DNA of 64,000 bases from Acetobacter oeni (GCF_011516825.1 NZ_WOTA01000012.1:54334-118333); one strand, 5' to 3'; counted from the first letter of the stretch, positions 35,385-46,072 are shown. The notes: generated by a model not told the origin, from the letters alone. Program-made: numbers and translations.

Positions 35385-36500
35385 ATGAACCAGAACACTG
35401 TCGAACAGCCATCCGGTGATACGTCCGCTGCCGGGGAAGAAACTGCGACACACATACGCAGGAACTTCGCCAGCGACAATGTTTCGCCTGTTTGTCCTGA
35501 GATTCTCGCGGCTCTGAGCGCGGCCAGCACGGGTGCGGCTGCATCGTATGGCGACGATCCGTGGACGGAGAAGCTGGAGCGCCGGGTTGCGGAGGTTTTC
35601 GAGGCTGAGGCGCGGGTATTCCCTGTCTCGACGGGGACGGCCTGCAACAGTCTGGCCCTGTCGGCACTGTGTCCGCCCTGGGGGGCGGTGCTGTGTGACG
35701 AGAGCGCGCATATCAACAATGAGGAGTGTGGCGCACCGGAGTTTTTCACGCATGGGGCGAAGCTGCTCGGGCTGCCGTCCGATGACGGTCGGATCAGTTC
35801 TGAGATGCTGGGCCGGGCGCTGGAGAAAGCGGCTTCCGGGGGCAGTCATGTCAGCCGGGTTTCGGCGCTGAGCGTCACTCAGGCGACGGAATGGGGCACG
35901 GTGTATCGTCCGGAGCATTTGCGGGAAGTGACGGGCATGGCGCGGCGTGCCGGGCTTGGGGTGCATATGGACGGCGCGCGGCTTGTGAACGCACTGGCGT
36001 TTCTCGGCTGTTCGCCGGCGGAGGCGACCTGGCGTTCGGGCGTGGACATTCTCTCGCTGGGCGCGACGAAGAGCGGCGCGATGGCGGCGGAGATGCTGGT
36101 TGTTTTCGATCCGGCGCGGGCGGAGGAGATGGATCGCCGGCGGAAGCGGGCGGGGCATATCTGGTCGAAACAGCGGTTTCTCAGCGCACAGCTTCTGGCC
36201 TGGCTGGAGGACGATCTGTGGCTGCGTAACGGACGTAACGCCACTGACATGGCGGCGCGGCTGGCACGGGGGCTGCTGCGCCAGCCGGGAGCGGTGCTGC
36301 CGTTTGAGACGGAAAGCAGCGAAGTGTTTGTCGTGCTGCCCGAACTGCTGCTCGAGGCCCTGGAGGCGGCGGGATTCGGATTTTACCGCTGGACGACACC
36401 CCCGGGGATCACCGGGACGCTGATCCGGCTGGTCACAGGGTATGACACGCGGGCCGAGGATGTGGATGCGCTGCTGGCGGTGCTGGCTTCGGTGGAGTGA
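35385..36500 (+). CDS. ltaE: Low-specificity L-threonine aldolase (beta-eliminating lyase family, PLP)
   Basis: 371 residues, cytoplasmic, PLP-dependent, cleaving L-threonine or allo-threonine to glycine and acetaldehyde. The N-terminus FASDNVSPVCPEIL corresponds to the aldolase SDTVT opening. The PLP lysine lies in SLGATKSGAMAAE, which fits the subgroup with GATKNGA. SAHINNEECGAPEFF and GVHMDGARLVNAL are also typical, the Asp of HMDGAR contacting the PLP ring nitrogen. The start is an ATG after AACATG; an AGGAAGGC purine stretch lies just upstream. A 12-bp hairpin follows the stop. Confidence 0.9.
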   Translation: MNQNTVEQPSGDTSAAGEETATHIRRNFASDNVSPVCPEILAALSAASTGAAASYGDDPWTEKLERRVAEVFEAEARVFPVSTGTACNSLALSALCPPWGAVLCDESAHINNEECGAPEFFTHGAKLLGLPSDDGRISSEMLGRALEKAASGGSHVSRVSALSVTQATEWGTVYRPEHLREVTGMARRAGLGVHMDGARLVNALAFLGCSPAEATWRSGVDILSLGATKSGAMAAEMLVVFDPARAEEMDRRRKRAGHIWSKQRFLSAQLLAWLEDDLWLRNGRNATDMAARLARGLLRQPGAVLPFETESSEVFVVLPELLLEALEAAGFGFYRWTTPPGITGTLIRLVTGYDTRAEDVDALLAVLASVE

Positions 36501-36501
36501 G

Positions 36502-36537
36502 GGGACAATCAGCAGCCCCGCACAGGCTGATTGTCCC
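36502..36537. terminator. Strong hairpin between convergent threonine aldolase and nucleoside hydrolase genes
   Basis: GGGACAATCAGC (36502-36513) and GCTGATTGTCCC (36526-36537) are perfectly complementary over 12 bp with a 12-nt loop. There is no T-run on either side, so it may act through RNA stability or Rho. Confidence 0.6.
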
Positions 36538-36557
36538 GGTGCCCGAGCGCCGGTTTC

Positions 36558-37487
36558 TCAGAACCGGGACAGGCGTTCGGTGATGAGGTCGTAGGCGGCC
36601 GCGGCGTCACATTCCCGGAGGAAGAGCGTGTTTCTGGGGAGATTTGTGATGCCCCACCAGTCCACGACGCTCATGCCCATGGTGAGTTCACTGCCGGTTT
36701 CGATGCGGACATTGACCTCGCGACCTTTGTAGAGATCCGGCCTGAGGAGCCAGAGCACCGTATTGGGGTCGTGGAGCGGTCCGCCATCGGTACCATATTT
36801 GGTGGCTTCAAAGGTTTTCTCGAAACGAAGCCAGTCGGCGACGACTTTGCCAACGCGGTTTCCGATCGCCTCGAAGCGGGCGAGGCGGGCGGCGCTGGTA
36901 TGGAGCGCATGGGTAACGTCAAGGGGGATCATCGTTATCGGGATGCCGGATTCAAGGACGATCGCGGCGGCGTGCGGATCAGCATAGATGTTGAATTCGG
37001 CGGTCGGGGTAATGTTGCCGACTTCCGAGAATGCGCCTGACATTGTCACGATCCGGCCGATGCGGGTACGCAGGGCGGGCTCGCGGGAGATGGCGAGCGC
37101 AAGGTTGGTCATCGGACCAATGGCGCAGAGCGTGATGGCGCCGGGCACATGGTCCATCACGGTGCGGATGATGAAATCGACCGCGTGTTCCGGCGCGGCT
37201 TTCTGCGCGGGATCGGGGAGATCGACGCCCTCGAAGCCGGTACGGCCGTGGACGTGGGTGGCGTCGATGGGCGCGCGCAGAAGGGGACGATCGGCGCCGG
37301 CATGGACGGGAACGGTGGTGACACCGACCAGATCCATCGTTTTCAGTGCGTTGATGGTGGCCTGACGGACGCTGACATTACCTGCGACGGTGGTAACGCC
37401 GAGGAGTTCGATCTCCGGGCTGATAAGAGCCAGGAGGATGGTAAGGGCGTCGTCCTGGCCGGGGTCGGTGTCGATGATGATCTTCAT
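36558..37487 (-). CDS. Nucleoside hydrolase (inosine-uridine preferring type)
   Basis: 309 residues. Hydrolyses the N-glycosidic bond of ribonucleosides for salvage. The calcium-binding signature IIIDTDPGQDDALTILLAL opens the protein, and NITPTAEFNIYADPHAA and a second Asp-containing segment (DGGPLHDPNTVLWLL), with the catalytic His nearby, complete the site. The start chosen is the ATG preceded by AGGAG at 8-nt spacing; the frame extends 18 codons upstream without homology. Single-gene unit on the minus strand. Confidence 0.93.
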   Translation of the reverse strand: MKIIIDTDPGQDDALTILLALISPEIELLGVTTVAGNVSVRQATINALKTMDLVGVTTVPVHAGADRPLLRAPIDATHVHGRTGFEGVDLPDPAQKAAPEHAVDFIIRTVMDHVPGAITLCAIGPMTNLALAISREPALRTRIGRIVTMSGAFSEVGNITPTAEFNIYADPHAAAIVLESGIPITMIPLDVTHALHTSAARLARFEAIGNRVGKVVADWLRFEKTFEATKYGTDGGPLHDPNTVLWLLRPDLYKGREVNVRIETGSELTMGMSVVDWWGITNLPRNTLFLRECDAAAAYDLITERLSRF

Positions 37488-37630
37488 GGTCCGGGCTCCT
37501 GTCTTTGGAGTGGGATTAGAACGGATGCGAAAGGGTGTCATCCCGCCGGAGGATCGCCTGGGCCGGAAGCGCCCTTCCCTCCCCCGTCCGGCTCGCTTAT
37601 TTCAGGGCCTGATAAAGGAAGGGAGCTGCG

Positions 37631-38881
37631 ATGACCGGGGAACAGGACAGGCGGGATGAGGCGCTGGTGTCTCAGTATGAGGCTTATCCTTACCCGGAGC
37701 GCGACCCCCGGGACGAGACGAAACGGCTGCTGATCGGCAGCCCGAGTCATCTGCGGGAAATCGATTACTGGGTTTTCGGGGCAAAGCGGTCGCGGAGTCT
37801 GCCGCTGCGGGTTCTGATCGCGGGCTGCGGGACCGGGGATGCGGCGATCATGCTCGGCACGCATATGGCGCGGGCGGGGCGCGAGGGCGAGATTGTGGCG
37901 CTGGACCGGTCGGAAAAAGCGCTGTCGATCGCGCGGGCGCGGGCCGGGATGCGAGGGCTGGAGAATATCCGGTTCGTGCAGGGGTCTCTGACAAACATCG
38001 AGGCGGATCCCGGGCTGTTCGATTACATCGATTGCTGCGGCGTTCTGCATCATCTGCCGGACCCGGACGCGGCGCTGGCGGGGCTGGAACGGATTCTGGC
38101 GCCGGGGGGCGGCATGGGACTGATGGTTTATGCGCCTTACGGGCGGACCGGAGTTTACATGTTGCAGGACGCCCTGGCGCGACTGGCTCCGATGTCCGAA
38201 TCCCCTCGCGACCGGCTGGACGTGGCGCGGCGGGTGATGCGCCATCTCCCGGCGACGGCGTGGCTGCGGGCGAACGGCAATTTTGGTGATCATCTGAGCG
38301 GCGGCGATGCCGGGCTTTATGATCTGCTGCTGAACCCCCGGGACCGGGCTTATGACGTTCCGGCATTGTTCGGGCTGCTGGACCGGGCGGGACTTGAGAC
38401 GACGTGTCTGATGGAGCCCGCACGGTACGATCCGGCCCTGCTGCTCCCCGATCCGCGATTGCGGACGCGGATTGAGGAGCTGGACTATCGGTCGCGGGCC
38501 GCGCTGGCGGAGGAACTGGCAGGCAACATGGCGACGCATGTGGTTTATGTGGTGCGTCGCGGGGAAGCGCCGGAACGGGCCGATCCGATGGCGGCCGATG
38601 CCGTGCCGGTGATGCGGGAGATTCCGGGTTCGGAACTGGTGAAGCAGATGACACCGGATAACCGGCTGCGCTTTGCATTCGGGACGCTGGAAGTTCTGCT
38701 GCCGTTGCCGGGCCAGACGCGCGGGTTGCTGCCGCTGATTGACGGTGTGCGGACGGTGCGGGAACTGGGCGAGGCGATGGAGAGCCGGAGCGTGGCGGCA
38801 AAGCGGTTTCCCGCATTGTGGCAGGAAATATTTGCGACACTGGAAGGGGTGAACCGGGTGTTGCTGGCGTCGCCCGCGTGA
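37631..38881 (+). CDS. Class I SAM-dependent methyltransferase, extended C-terminus
   Basis: 416 residues with a strong ribosome-binding site (AAGGAAGGGAG). Motif I is VLIAGCGTGDAAIMLG, followed by IVALDRSEKALSIARARA and a post-motif FDYIDCCGVLHHLPDPDAAL. The opening VSQYEAYPYPERDPRDE is typical of a methyltransferase group in alphaproteobacteria. The C-terminal about 100 residues (EIPGSELVKQMTPDNRLRFAFGTLEVLLPLPGQTRGLLPLI) look like a small winged-helix-like or accessory domain. The substrate is unknown. Confidence 0.85.
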   Translation: MTGEQDRRDEALVSQYEAYPYPERDPRDETKRLLIGSPSHLREIDYWVFGAKRSRSLPLRVLIAGCGTGDAAIMLGTHMARAGREGEIVALDRSEKALSIARARAGMRGLENIRFVQGSLTNIEADPGLFDYIDCCGVLHHLPDPDAALAGLERILAPGGGMGLMVYAPYGRTGVYMLQDALARLAPMSESPRDRLDVARRVMRHLPATAWLRANGNFGDHLSGGDAGLYDLLLNPRDRAYDVPALFGLLDRAGLETTCLMEPARYDPALLLPDPRLRTRIEELDYRSRAALAEELAGNMATHVVYVVRRGEAPERADPMAADAVPVMREIPGSELVKQMTPDNRLRFAFGTLEVLLPLPGQTRGLLPLIDGVRTVRELGEAMESRSVAAKRFPALWQEIFATLEGVNRVLLASPA

Positions 38882-38918
38882 GCTTCGCGGCGCTGCCCCA
38901 ATACGCGAAACGGCTCTG

Positions 38919-39728
38919 TCAGTCCCTGCGCCAGCCTTCCGTGGTGTGGACCGCCTCCCCTTGCGCCTCCAGGTATTCGAGCATGGAACCGAGCATTTCC
39001 GCCGCGGCGCGGGACAGGTTCCGCGGGAGATTTCTGTAGAGCCCGGCGAGGAGCTGAGGTTCCGGTTGCGGCGTGGATGTCAGCGCGTCCCGGGTGCGGG
39101 CGATCCTGTTGAGGCGGGATTTCAGCAGGCTGGCGATAAAGGGCGCCGGCTCGGTAACGGGCGGACCGTGGGCGCTGAAGAGCGTGGCATAGTTGCGGGT
39201 CTGGTTGTCTTTCAGGCTGGCGAGATAGGCGCTCATACTGCCGTTCGGAGCGCGGAGAATGACGGAGGTGGACCAGCCCATGATGTGGTCGCCGGACAGC
39301 AGTCGCCCGTCCCCGATATCGATACAGACATGATCCATTGTGTGCCCCGGCGTTCTGACGGGACTGAGCCCCGGGAGTGTCAGGGCATCGGGGTTCTGAC
39401 CATGGGTGCCGCCATAAATCGGGGCATCGGCGAGGCGGGCGAGAGCTTGCGCGCCGGCCTCGTGATCATGGTGGCTGTGAGTGACGAGGATGGTGTGGAT
39501 TTTCCCGCCGCAGGCGTCGAGCACGGCCTGCTGGTGGTCCGGATCTTCCGGGCCGGGATCGACCACGACCCATCCGGGGCTGGTCTCGATCAGCCAGGTA
39601 TTGGTGCCGTGATACGTCATCGGGCCGGGGTTTCGGGCGACAACGCGGATAAGGCCAGGCGCTTCGGCGAGGGGCCGGCCATATTCGGGGACGGCTTCCT
39701 GATAACGGGACAGGGGCTGGACTGACAT
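38919..39728 (-). CDS. MBL-fold metallohydrolase (LACTB2/GloB-like)
   Basis: 269 residues. The zinc-binding motif THSHHDHEAG and the later PGHTMDHVC and SGDHIMGWST supply the metal ligands of a metallo-beta-lactamase fold. The C-terminal helical domain (HRLNRI-type, here SRLNRIARTRDAL) resembles the LACTB2 winged-helix tail. It probably hydrolyses a thioester or phosphodiester; the substrate is unknown. The start is the ATG of MSVQPLSRYQ; the open frame extends 16 codons upstream. Confidence 0.88.
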   Translation of the reverse strand: MSVQPLSRYQEAVPEYGRPLAEAPGLIRVVARNPGPMTYHGTNTWLIETSPGWVVVDPGPEDPDHQQAVLDACGGKIHTILVTHSHHDHEAGAQALARLADAPIYGGTHGQNPDALTLPGLSPVRTPGHTMDHVCIDIGDGRLLSGDHIMGWSTSVILRAPNGSMSAYLASLKDNQTRNYATLFSAHGPPVTEPAPFIASLLKSRLNRIARTRDALTSTPQPEPQLLAGLYRNLPRNLSRAAAEMLGSMLEYLEAQGEAVHTTEGWRRD

Positions 39729-39805
39729 TCCGCGTTTATTCCGGCCAGTTCTGGTTCTGGTCACGATACAGGGCACCGGCTCATGCGCCTCGTCAATGTG
39801 TCGTG

Positions 39806-39926
39806 TTCGGGCTCTGCCCGGACCCGGCAGGGACCACTGGCCCCCGCACCCCGGCTTGTTGATAACTAAAAGGTTTCCAAAGGTCCCGGCCTTTGGTGGG
39901 TTTCAGGGCAGAGTCCTGAAAAAAAC
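39806..39926 (+). repeat. Dispersed intergenic repeat, copy C (full-length form)
   Basis: Same block order as the copy at 725-843: GGGCTCTGCCCGGACCCGGC, CTTGTTGATAACTAAA, GGTTTCCAAAGG, GGCCTTTGGTGGGTTTCAGG. It is closely similar throughout. It lies downstream of lexA and upstream of the MBL hydrolase gene, both on the minus strand. Confidence 0.8.
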
Positions 39927-39944
39927 CGCTTTAAGAGACCAGTT

Positions 39945-40652
39945 TCAGTGGTAACGGCGCAAAAGGCCAACGAGCTGGCCCTGAATGCGGAGACGTTCGG
40001 CGGGAACGATGCGCGTCTCGTAAGCAGGGTTGGCGGCTTCCAGGGCAATCGTATTGCCCCGTTTACGCAGACGTTTGAGCGTGACCTCGTTGTCATCGAG
40101 AAGAGCGACAACGATCTTTCCGCTGTCGGCTGTTTCTGTGCGACGGATGATGACAGTGTCGCCGTCGAGAATTCCGGCTTCGATCATGGAATCGCCGGAG
40201 ACTTCCAGAGCATAATGTTCACCGGTGCCGAGCATGGCAACGGGGACTTCGACCTGAGAACCGCTGTCTCTGAGCGCTTCGATCGGAAGGCCGGCGGCGA
40301 TTTTTCCATAAAGCGGGAGATTGACGGAACTGGCGGCATCACCGGTCCGGACGCCGGGAAGGCGCTGCGAGAAATCACCTTTGATGACGTTGAGCGAACG
40401 GGGCAGACGCGCGGGCGCATTTGCCAGGGACTCGCCACTGTCCGGGAGGCGGAGGATTTCGAGCGCGCGCGCCCTGTTGTGGCGTCGCTGGAGAAAGCCG
40501 CGCTCTTCAAGGCCGGAAATCAGGCGGTGGATGCCGGATTTGGACTTGAGACCCAGGCCTTCCTTCATCTCGTCGAAGGAAGGCGAGAAGCCTGTCTGAC
40601 GAAGGTGGGAGTCGATGAACAGCAACAACTCATGTTGTTTGCGTGTGAGCAT
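39945..40652 (-). CDS. lexA: SOS-response repressor LexA
   Basis: 235 residues. Represses DNA-damage genes and self-cleaves with activated RecA. The N-terminal winged helix has [17 protein letters not shown] and [23 protein letters not shown]. The cleavage bond is A120-G121 in [10 protein letters not shown], the nucleophile S155 in VSGDSM, and the general-base K193 in VTLKRL. The length fits alphaproteobacterial LexA with its longer linker. Autoregulation is shown by a perfect GTTC-N7-GTTC box 49 bp upstream of the start. Transcription continues toward a repeat copy at 39806-39926. Confidence 0.97.
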   Translation of the reverse strand: MLTRKQHELLLFIDSHLRQTGFSPSFDEMKEGLGLKSKSGIHRLISGLEERGFLQRRHNRARALEILRLPDSGESLANAPARLPRSLNVIKGDFSQRLPGVRTGDAASSVNLPLYGKIAAGLPIEALRDSGSQVEVPVAMLGTGEHYALEVSGDSMIEAGILDGDTVIIRRTETADSGKIVVALLDDNEVTLKRLRKRGNTIALEAANPAYETRIVPAERLRIQGQLVGLLRRYH

Positions 40653-40700
40653 TCACCGGTCCCTTTGTTCTGTTTTTTGAGAATTAATCGAAGGGATTTT

Positions 40701-40715
40701 GTTCTACATTGGTTC
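40701..40715 (-). promoter_or_regulatory. LexA-binding SOS box (GTTC-N7-GTTC)
   Basis: GTTC (40701-40704), TACATTG, GTTC (40712-40715): an exact match to the alphaproteobacterial SOS-box consensus, placed in the lexA promoter region. A second loose half-site pair (GTTC then GAGA) lies nearer the start codon but does not fit well. Confidence 0.85.
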
Positions 40716-40795
40716 TCATTTCAGGTCAATATGAATTACAGCTCTTCGCCGGCAGTCCGGGCTCTGAAAACCGGCAGGAAACGACGGCGACCGGC

Positions 40796-42004
40796 TCAGT
40801 CGTCCCGATGACCGAAACGAATAATGTCGCATATCTCTCCGGCTTTAGCGGCAGGCGCATGGGCGTCACGCAGGATAAGGGCATCGCCGGTGGCGAGCGG
40901 ACTTATCATGCCGGAATCCTGCTTTGGAAACGGGGTGGCCAGCAGAATGCCGTTTTCGTCGCGTGTCAGGGCGGCGCGCAGATGGTCGAATCGGAGATCG
41001 TTGGCAGGAAGATCGCAGGCGAGACGGGCTTTTTCGCGGCCATTGTCGCCGGACGGGGTTTCCCCGCTCATCCCGCGGAGGGCTGGCAGGACGAAAACGA
41101 TGCCGCAGACGAAAGCGGCGACGGGATTGCCCGGCAGGCCGATGACCGGGGTATCGCCGAGATGGCCGAACATCAAAGGTTTACCCGGACGCATGGCGAT
41201 TTTCCAGAAATCGGTGACAAGCCCGGCTTCACCGAGGGCGGCTTTGACAAGGTCGTAATCGCCGACGCTGGCGCCCCCGATGGTCAGCAGCATGTCAGTA
41301 GTGGCGAGACCTGTGGCCGCCTGACGAATGTCACCTGCCGTGTCCTTTGCGACGGGGAGGATAACGGGATCGGCCCCGGCCTCTTTCAGAAGAGCGCCGA
41401 GCATGAAAGCGGCGGAGCCGATGATGGAGCCGGGAGGAACACTGTCTCCGGGCAGGCAAATTTCGTCGCCGGTGCTGAGAATGGCCACGCGGGGACGCCG
41501 GCGGACAGTGATCCACGGGCAGTTTGCAGCGGCAGCCAGACCGATATCGCGGGCGGAAAGGCGCTTTCCGGCGGGGATGACGGGCTGCCCGCAGGTAAAA
41601 TCCTGCCCACGGGCACGGATGAAGCGGCCGGACGTAACAGGCTGAGTAACGGTGAGACGGTCCCCGTCGCGGGTCGTGTTTTCCTGGATCAGAACAGCGT
41701 CCGCACCATCCGGGATCACGCTGCCGGTGAAGATCCGCACGCAGCTTCCGGCTGTGACAGTCTCTGCGGAGGGATGGCCGGCAGGCGCTTCTCCCGTGAT
41801 GCGGAGTTCGGCGCCGGCAGTCGTGTCGGCGGCGCGGACGGCGTAACCGTCCATGGCGGAGACATCGGCGGGCGGGTTGGAGAGACGCGCGAGCACGGGT
41901 GCGGCGGTGATTCGACCGGCGGCTTCCATCAGGGAAACGGTCTCCGTGCCCGACAGAGGGAGGCCGGAGACGATTCGGGTAAGGGCTTCGGAGGGGTCGA
42001 TCAT
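40796..42004 (-). CDS. moeA: Molybdopterin molybdenumtransferase
   Basis: 402 residues. Inserts molybdate into adenylated molybdopterin to form the molybdenum cofactor. Signatures: NPPADVSAMDGYAVRAADT near the N-terminus, SVIPDGADAVLIQEN, VAILSTGDEI and the catalytic TIGGASVGDYDLVK, followed by MRPGKPLMFG and IGLPGNPVAAFVC. The start is the ATG of MIDPSEALTRIVSG, about the usual MoeA start; the frame stays open 39 codons further upstream but that part is not MoeA-like. It is a single gene upstream of lexA on the same strand. Confidence 0.95.
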   Translation of the reverse strand: MIDPSEALTRIVSGLPLSGTETVSLMEAAGRITAAPVLARLSNPPADVSAMDGYAVRAADTTAGAELRITGEAPAGHPSAETVTAGSCVRIFTGSVIPDGADAVLIQENTTRDGDRLTVTQPVTSGRFIRARGQDFTCGQPVIPAGKRLSARDIGLAAAANCPWITVRRRPRVAILSTGDEICLPGDSVPPGSIIGSAAFMLGALLKEAGADPVILPVAKDTAGDIRQAATGLATTDMLLTIGGASVGDYDLVKAALGEAGLVTDFWKIAMRPGKPLMFGHLGDTPVIGLPGNPVAAFVCGIVFVLPALRGMSGETPSGDNGREKARLACDLPANDLRFDHLRAALTRDENGILLATPFPKQDSGMISPLATGDALILRDAHAPAAKAGEICDIIRFGHRDD

Positions 42005-42159
42005 GGCAACTTTCGACTTTTTTCGTGTTCCGGAGGGCTCCGGGGCGCATGAAAGCTTGACCTGACGGGTCCGGATGCGCAATTTGCGCCAAACCTGAAC
42101 AGGGTCGCGATCGGGCTGCATATCCGGACCGGCGGCCTGGCTACCACCCCGAGGATCTT

Positions 42160-42327
42160 ATGGCCAAGAGCAATGTCATCCAGATCCGGCTCGTCTCGAC
42201 GGCAGACACCGGATATTTCTATGTCACGAAGAAGAATGCCCGCGCCCAGACCGGCAAGATGGAACTGAAGAAGTACGACCCGGTTGCACGCAAGCACGTC
42301 GTCTTCCGCGAGGCGAAAATCAAATAA
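42160..42327 (+). CDS. rpmG: 50S ribosomal protein L33
   Basis: 55 residues: begins [20 protein letters not shown] and ends [11 protein letters not shown], the size and sequence expected of L33 without the four zinc-binding cysteines (C-minus form). GAGGA lies five bases before the ATG. A strong intrinsic terminator follows 26 nt after the stop. The gene is on the plus strand between moeA and ftsB. Confidence 0.96.
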   Translation: MAKSNVIQIRLVSTADTGYFYVTKKNARAQTGKMELKKYDPVARKHVVFREAKIK

Positions 42328-42352
42328 GCTTCCCTTCCGGGACGTTTATCCG

Positions 42353-42390
42353 AAAAGCGCTGTTCCGGCCGGGGACAGCGCTTTTTCTTT
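42353..42390 (+). terminator. Intrinsic terminator of rpmG
   Basis: AAAAGCGCTGT (42353-42363) and ACAGCGCTTTT (42375-42385) form an 11-bp stem with an 11-nt loop, and the T-rich TTTTTCTTTG follows. This is a classical rho-independent terminator. Confidence 0.9.
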
Positions 42391-42529
42391 GTCTGCAATG
42401 CCGGGAAGCATCCTGGTGAAGCTTCGGATTCAGACTCTGCCCGGGGCCTCGCGGTTTATGAAAAAGCTGAGTCGCGCGGAAATCCGCCGCCTCTGGCACG
42501 AACGATTCGGGAAAGGCCCCTGAACCCGA

Positions 42530-42859
42530 TCAGTAAAGCTGGTCGTGCTTGTCGTAGGGAACGACAATATCGTTCGGGTTAGCGAGGTTGAGCATGGCGC
42601 GGGCGCGCTCATCAAGCATGTCGCCGTTCAGGGCGCCTTCGCTGAGGCCGGAAACGCGACGACGCCATGCCGTTTGTTCGGCGACGGCGTTTTTCTGCGA
42701 CTCGCGGGCATCGTCAAGAAGCTGAAGCTGCTGATGATAGGCGTGCAGTCCGTGAGCGCCCTGGGTGGCCTGCCATCCAAAATAACCGGTAAGACCGAGA
42801 AACAGAGCCGGAGGGATGACCGCGTTCATCACGCGACGAAACAGGCGACCAAGCTGCAT
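42530..42859 (-). CDS. ftsB: Septum formation initiator/FtsB-like cell-division protein
   Basis: 109 residues. A transmembrane helix (AVIPPALFLGLTGYFGW) near the N-terminus is followed by a coiled coil (YHQQLQLLDDARESQKNAV) and the conserved LNLANPNDIVV end of DivIC/FtsB proteins. It links FtsL and FtsQ in the divisome. GGAGG lies 11 nt before the ATG at 42859; a GTG four codons upstream overlaps the site and is unlikely. It follows eno on the same strand, a conserved order in many proteobacteria. Confidence 0.9.
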   Translation of the reverse strand: MQLGRLFRRVMNAVIPPALFLGLTGYFGWQATQGAHGLHAYHQQLQLLDDARESQKNAVAEQTAWRRRVSGLSEGALNGDMLDERARAMLNLANPNDIVVPYDKHDQLY

Positions 42860-42999
42860 GCGACTGTACACCTCCGGAATAATCCCTCAGAACGGGATCA
42901 TGCGTATGGACCCCGATTCTGGCAGGACTGGGGCACCGCAAAGCATTGCCTGTCCCGGAAATGAGTCACAAGCTTATGCCCGGACAAAGATAAACAGAA

Positions 43000-43036
43000 A
43001 AAGCCACATCATCCGTTTTTCGGGACGTGTGGCTTT
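43000..43036 (-). terminator. Intrinsic terminator of enolase gene
   Basis: AAAGCCACA (43000-43008) and TGTGGCTTT (43028-43036) pair perfectly. On the minus strand the stem is followed by a T-rich stretch (TTTTCTGTTTATCTTTG), so it should end the eno transcript before ftsB. Confidence 0.8.
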
Positions 43037-43053
43037 CTGGCAACAGACAGACC

Positions 43054-44457
<1,404 letters not shown>

Positions 44458-44624
44458 TCAACTGACAAATGCGGTTCAGGGGAGAAGCGCGCGGGACATA
44501 ATGTGGTTCCATCCGGCGCTGCCGGCCCCCTCACGCGGCGACGGACTCCGTGGGGCATGCAGGGCTCCTCTTCCGGAACCCTGACGGAATGCCGGGGACG
44601 CAGGGCACATGCCGGGAACCTTGA

Positions 44625-44891
44625 AATCTTTATGACTGCAGCCAGGCGCATCAGTTCATGGAAAACCTTGAAAAACGTGTGGCGTCACCCGGTGAACCGC
44701 GGGTAAGCCGTTTTAACCCGCCTGAGATCGCTAAGCTCCTGAAAGAAGCCGGTTTCAGCGATGTCACGGACTTCGACCGGCGCCGTATATTCTCTTATTT
44801 CGGGTGGCCACACAAAAGCACTGAGGCACAGGCCAGTGCTCATGTTGTTCACGCTCAGGCGGCGCAATGTACTGATTCCGGCAATCCGTAA
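44625..44891 (+). pseudogene. 3' relic of a SAM-dependent methyltransferase gene
   Basis: The frame opens after a TGA at 44622-44624 and encodes FMENLEKRVASPGEPRVSRF, PPEIAKLLKEAGFSDVTDF and YFG...SAHVVHAQA. These are the C-terminal landmarks of the TIGR00027-like/leucine-carboxyl-methyltransferase group; the roughly 200 residues with the SAM-binding fold are absent. An ATG at 44658 would give a 77-residue protein that could not bind SAM, so a gene fragment is more likely than a functional small protein. The rest of the 44362-44995 interval shows no gene. Confidence 0.6.
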
Positions 44892-44995
44892 CACCTGCCG
44901 GTGACAGTCGCTGCGGACTATTGTTTCTTCGCCCGGTCGCCGCATGGCATGGATTTCCCGGATGACCGGTCAAAGCGCAAAACAGGGGACAGGGC

Positions 44996-46018
44996 ATGAA
45001 AGAACGCGGATATTGCTGGCGGATCATGATCGCGGCGGTCACTGGAATGCTGGTGGCCGCGTGCATCACTGGCGCCCGGGCCGAATCCGGCCCGGTGTAC
45101 GGTCCGCGACTGGCGGGGTTTTCATATCCGTGGCCGGTGCGGGAGTTCGGGTTTACGTCTCAGCGACAGGTGCTGCGGATGGCTTATCTGGATGTGCGAC
45201 CAAAGCAAGCGAACGGGCAGGTTGCGGTGCTTCTGCACGGGAAGAATTTCTGCGCCGCGACGTGGGAAAGCACCATCCGGGTGCTGGCGGCACGGGGATA
45301 TCGTGTGATTGCGCCGGATCAGATCGGGTTCTGCAAATCCGATACGCCGGAAAATTACCAGTTCTCTTTTGAACAGCTCGCTCTGAACACGCGCGATCTG
45401 CTCGACAGCCTGGGGATCGGAAAGGCCGTCATGATCGGACATTCAACGGGCGGCATGCTGGCGGCACGTTATGCGCTGATGTTCCCTGAGCGCGTCACCC
45501 GGCTCGTGCTGGTCGATCCGCTGGGACTGGAGGACTGGCGAGCGAAGGGCGTGCCTTACCGGAGTGTCGATCAGTGGTTTGCCGGTGAGCGAGGCAGGAC
45601 AGCGGAGACAATCCGGGCTTATGAAACGAAGTATTATTATGCCGGCACGTGGAAGCCTGCTTACGAACGATGGGTGCAGATGCTGGCCGGGCAATATCGC
45701 GGAACGGGGAGCGAGGCGCTGGCATGGAATTCGGCACGGCTTTACGACATGATTTATACCCAGCCGGTTATTTACGAATTCTCGTCTCTTCGGGTACCAA
45801 CGGTTCTGATCATTGGCGACAAAGATATGACAGCCGTCGGAGCAGACGGGGCATCACCGGAGGTGCGTGCCAGGCTGGGGCATTATCCGGTGCTGGCAAA
45901 AGCGGCGGTGGCGGCGATACCCGGAGCGAAACTGATCGAATTTCCGACCCTGGGTCACGCACCGCAGATTCAGGATCCTTCGGCTTTCCATAGTGCGTTG
46001 CTGGAGAGCCTGCGGTAA
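44996..46018 (+). CDS. Exported alpha/beta-fold hydrolase
   Basis: 340 residues with a signal peptide (MKERGYCWRIMIAAVTGMLV followed by AACITGARA); LVAAC could be a lipobox, so it is either a lipoprotein or a periplasmic enzyme. The hydrolase core has VAVLLHGKNFCAATW (oxyanion hole), the nucleophile serine in MIGHSTGGMLAARYAL, VIAPDQIGFCKSD, and the catalytic His in FPTLGHAPQIQDP. The fold is that of haloalkane-dehalogenase/epoxide-hydrolase-like enzymes; the substrate is unknown. GGGGACAGGG precedes the ATG. Confidence 0.85.
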   Translation: MKERGYCWRIMIAAVTGMLVAACITGARAESGPVYGPRLAGFSYPWPVREFGFTSQRQVLRMAYLDVRPKQANGQVAVLLHGKNFCAATWESTIRVLAARGYRVIAPDQIGFCKSDTPENYQFSFEQLALNTRDLLDSLGIGKAVMIGHSTGGMLAARYALMFPERVTRLVLVDPLGLEDWRAKGVPYRSVDQWFAGERGRTAETIRAYETKYYYAGTWKPAYERWVQMLAGQYRGTGSEALAWNSARLYDMIYTQPVIYEFSSLRVPTVLIIGDKDMTAVGADGASPEVRARLGHYPVLAKAAVAAIPGAKLIEFPTLGHAPQIQDPSAFHSALLESLR

Positions 46019-46072
46019 GAGATCCGGCTGAGACTGTCAGATGAGGATGCCGGACGTGCCAGGTGAGCGGGC

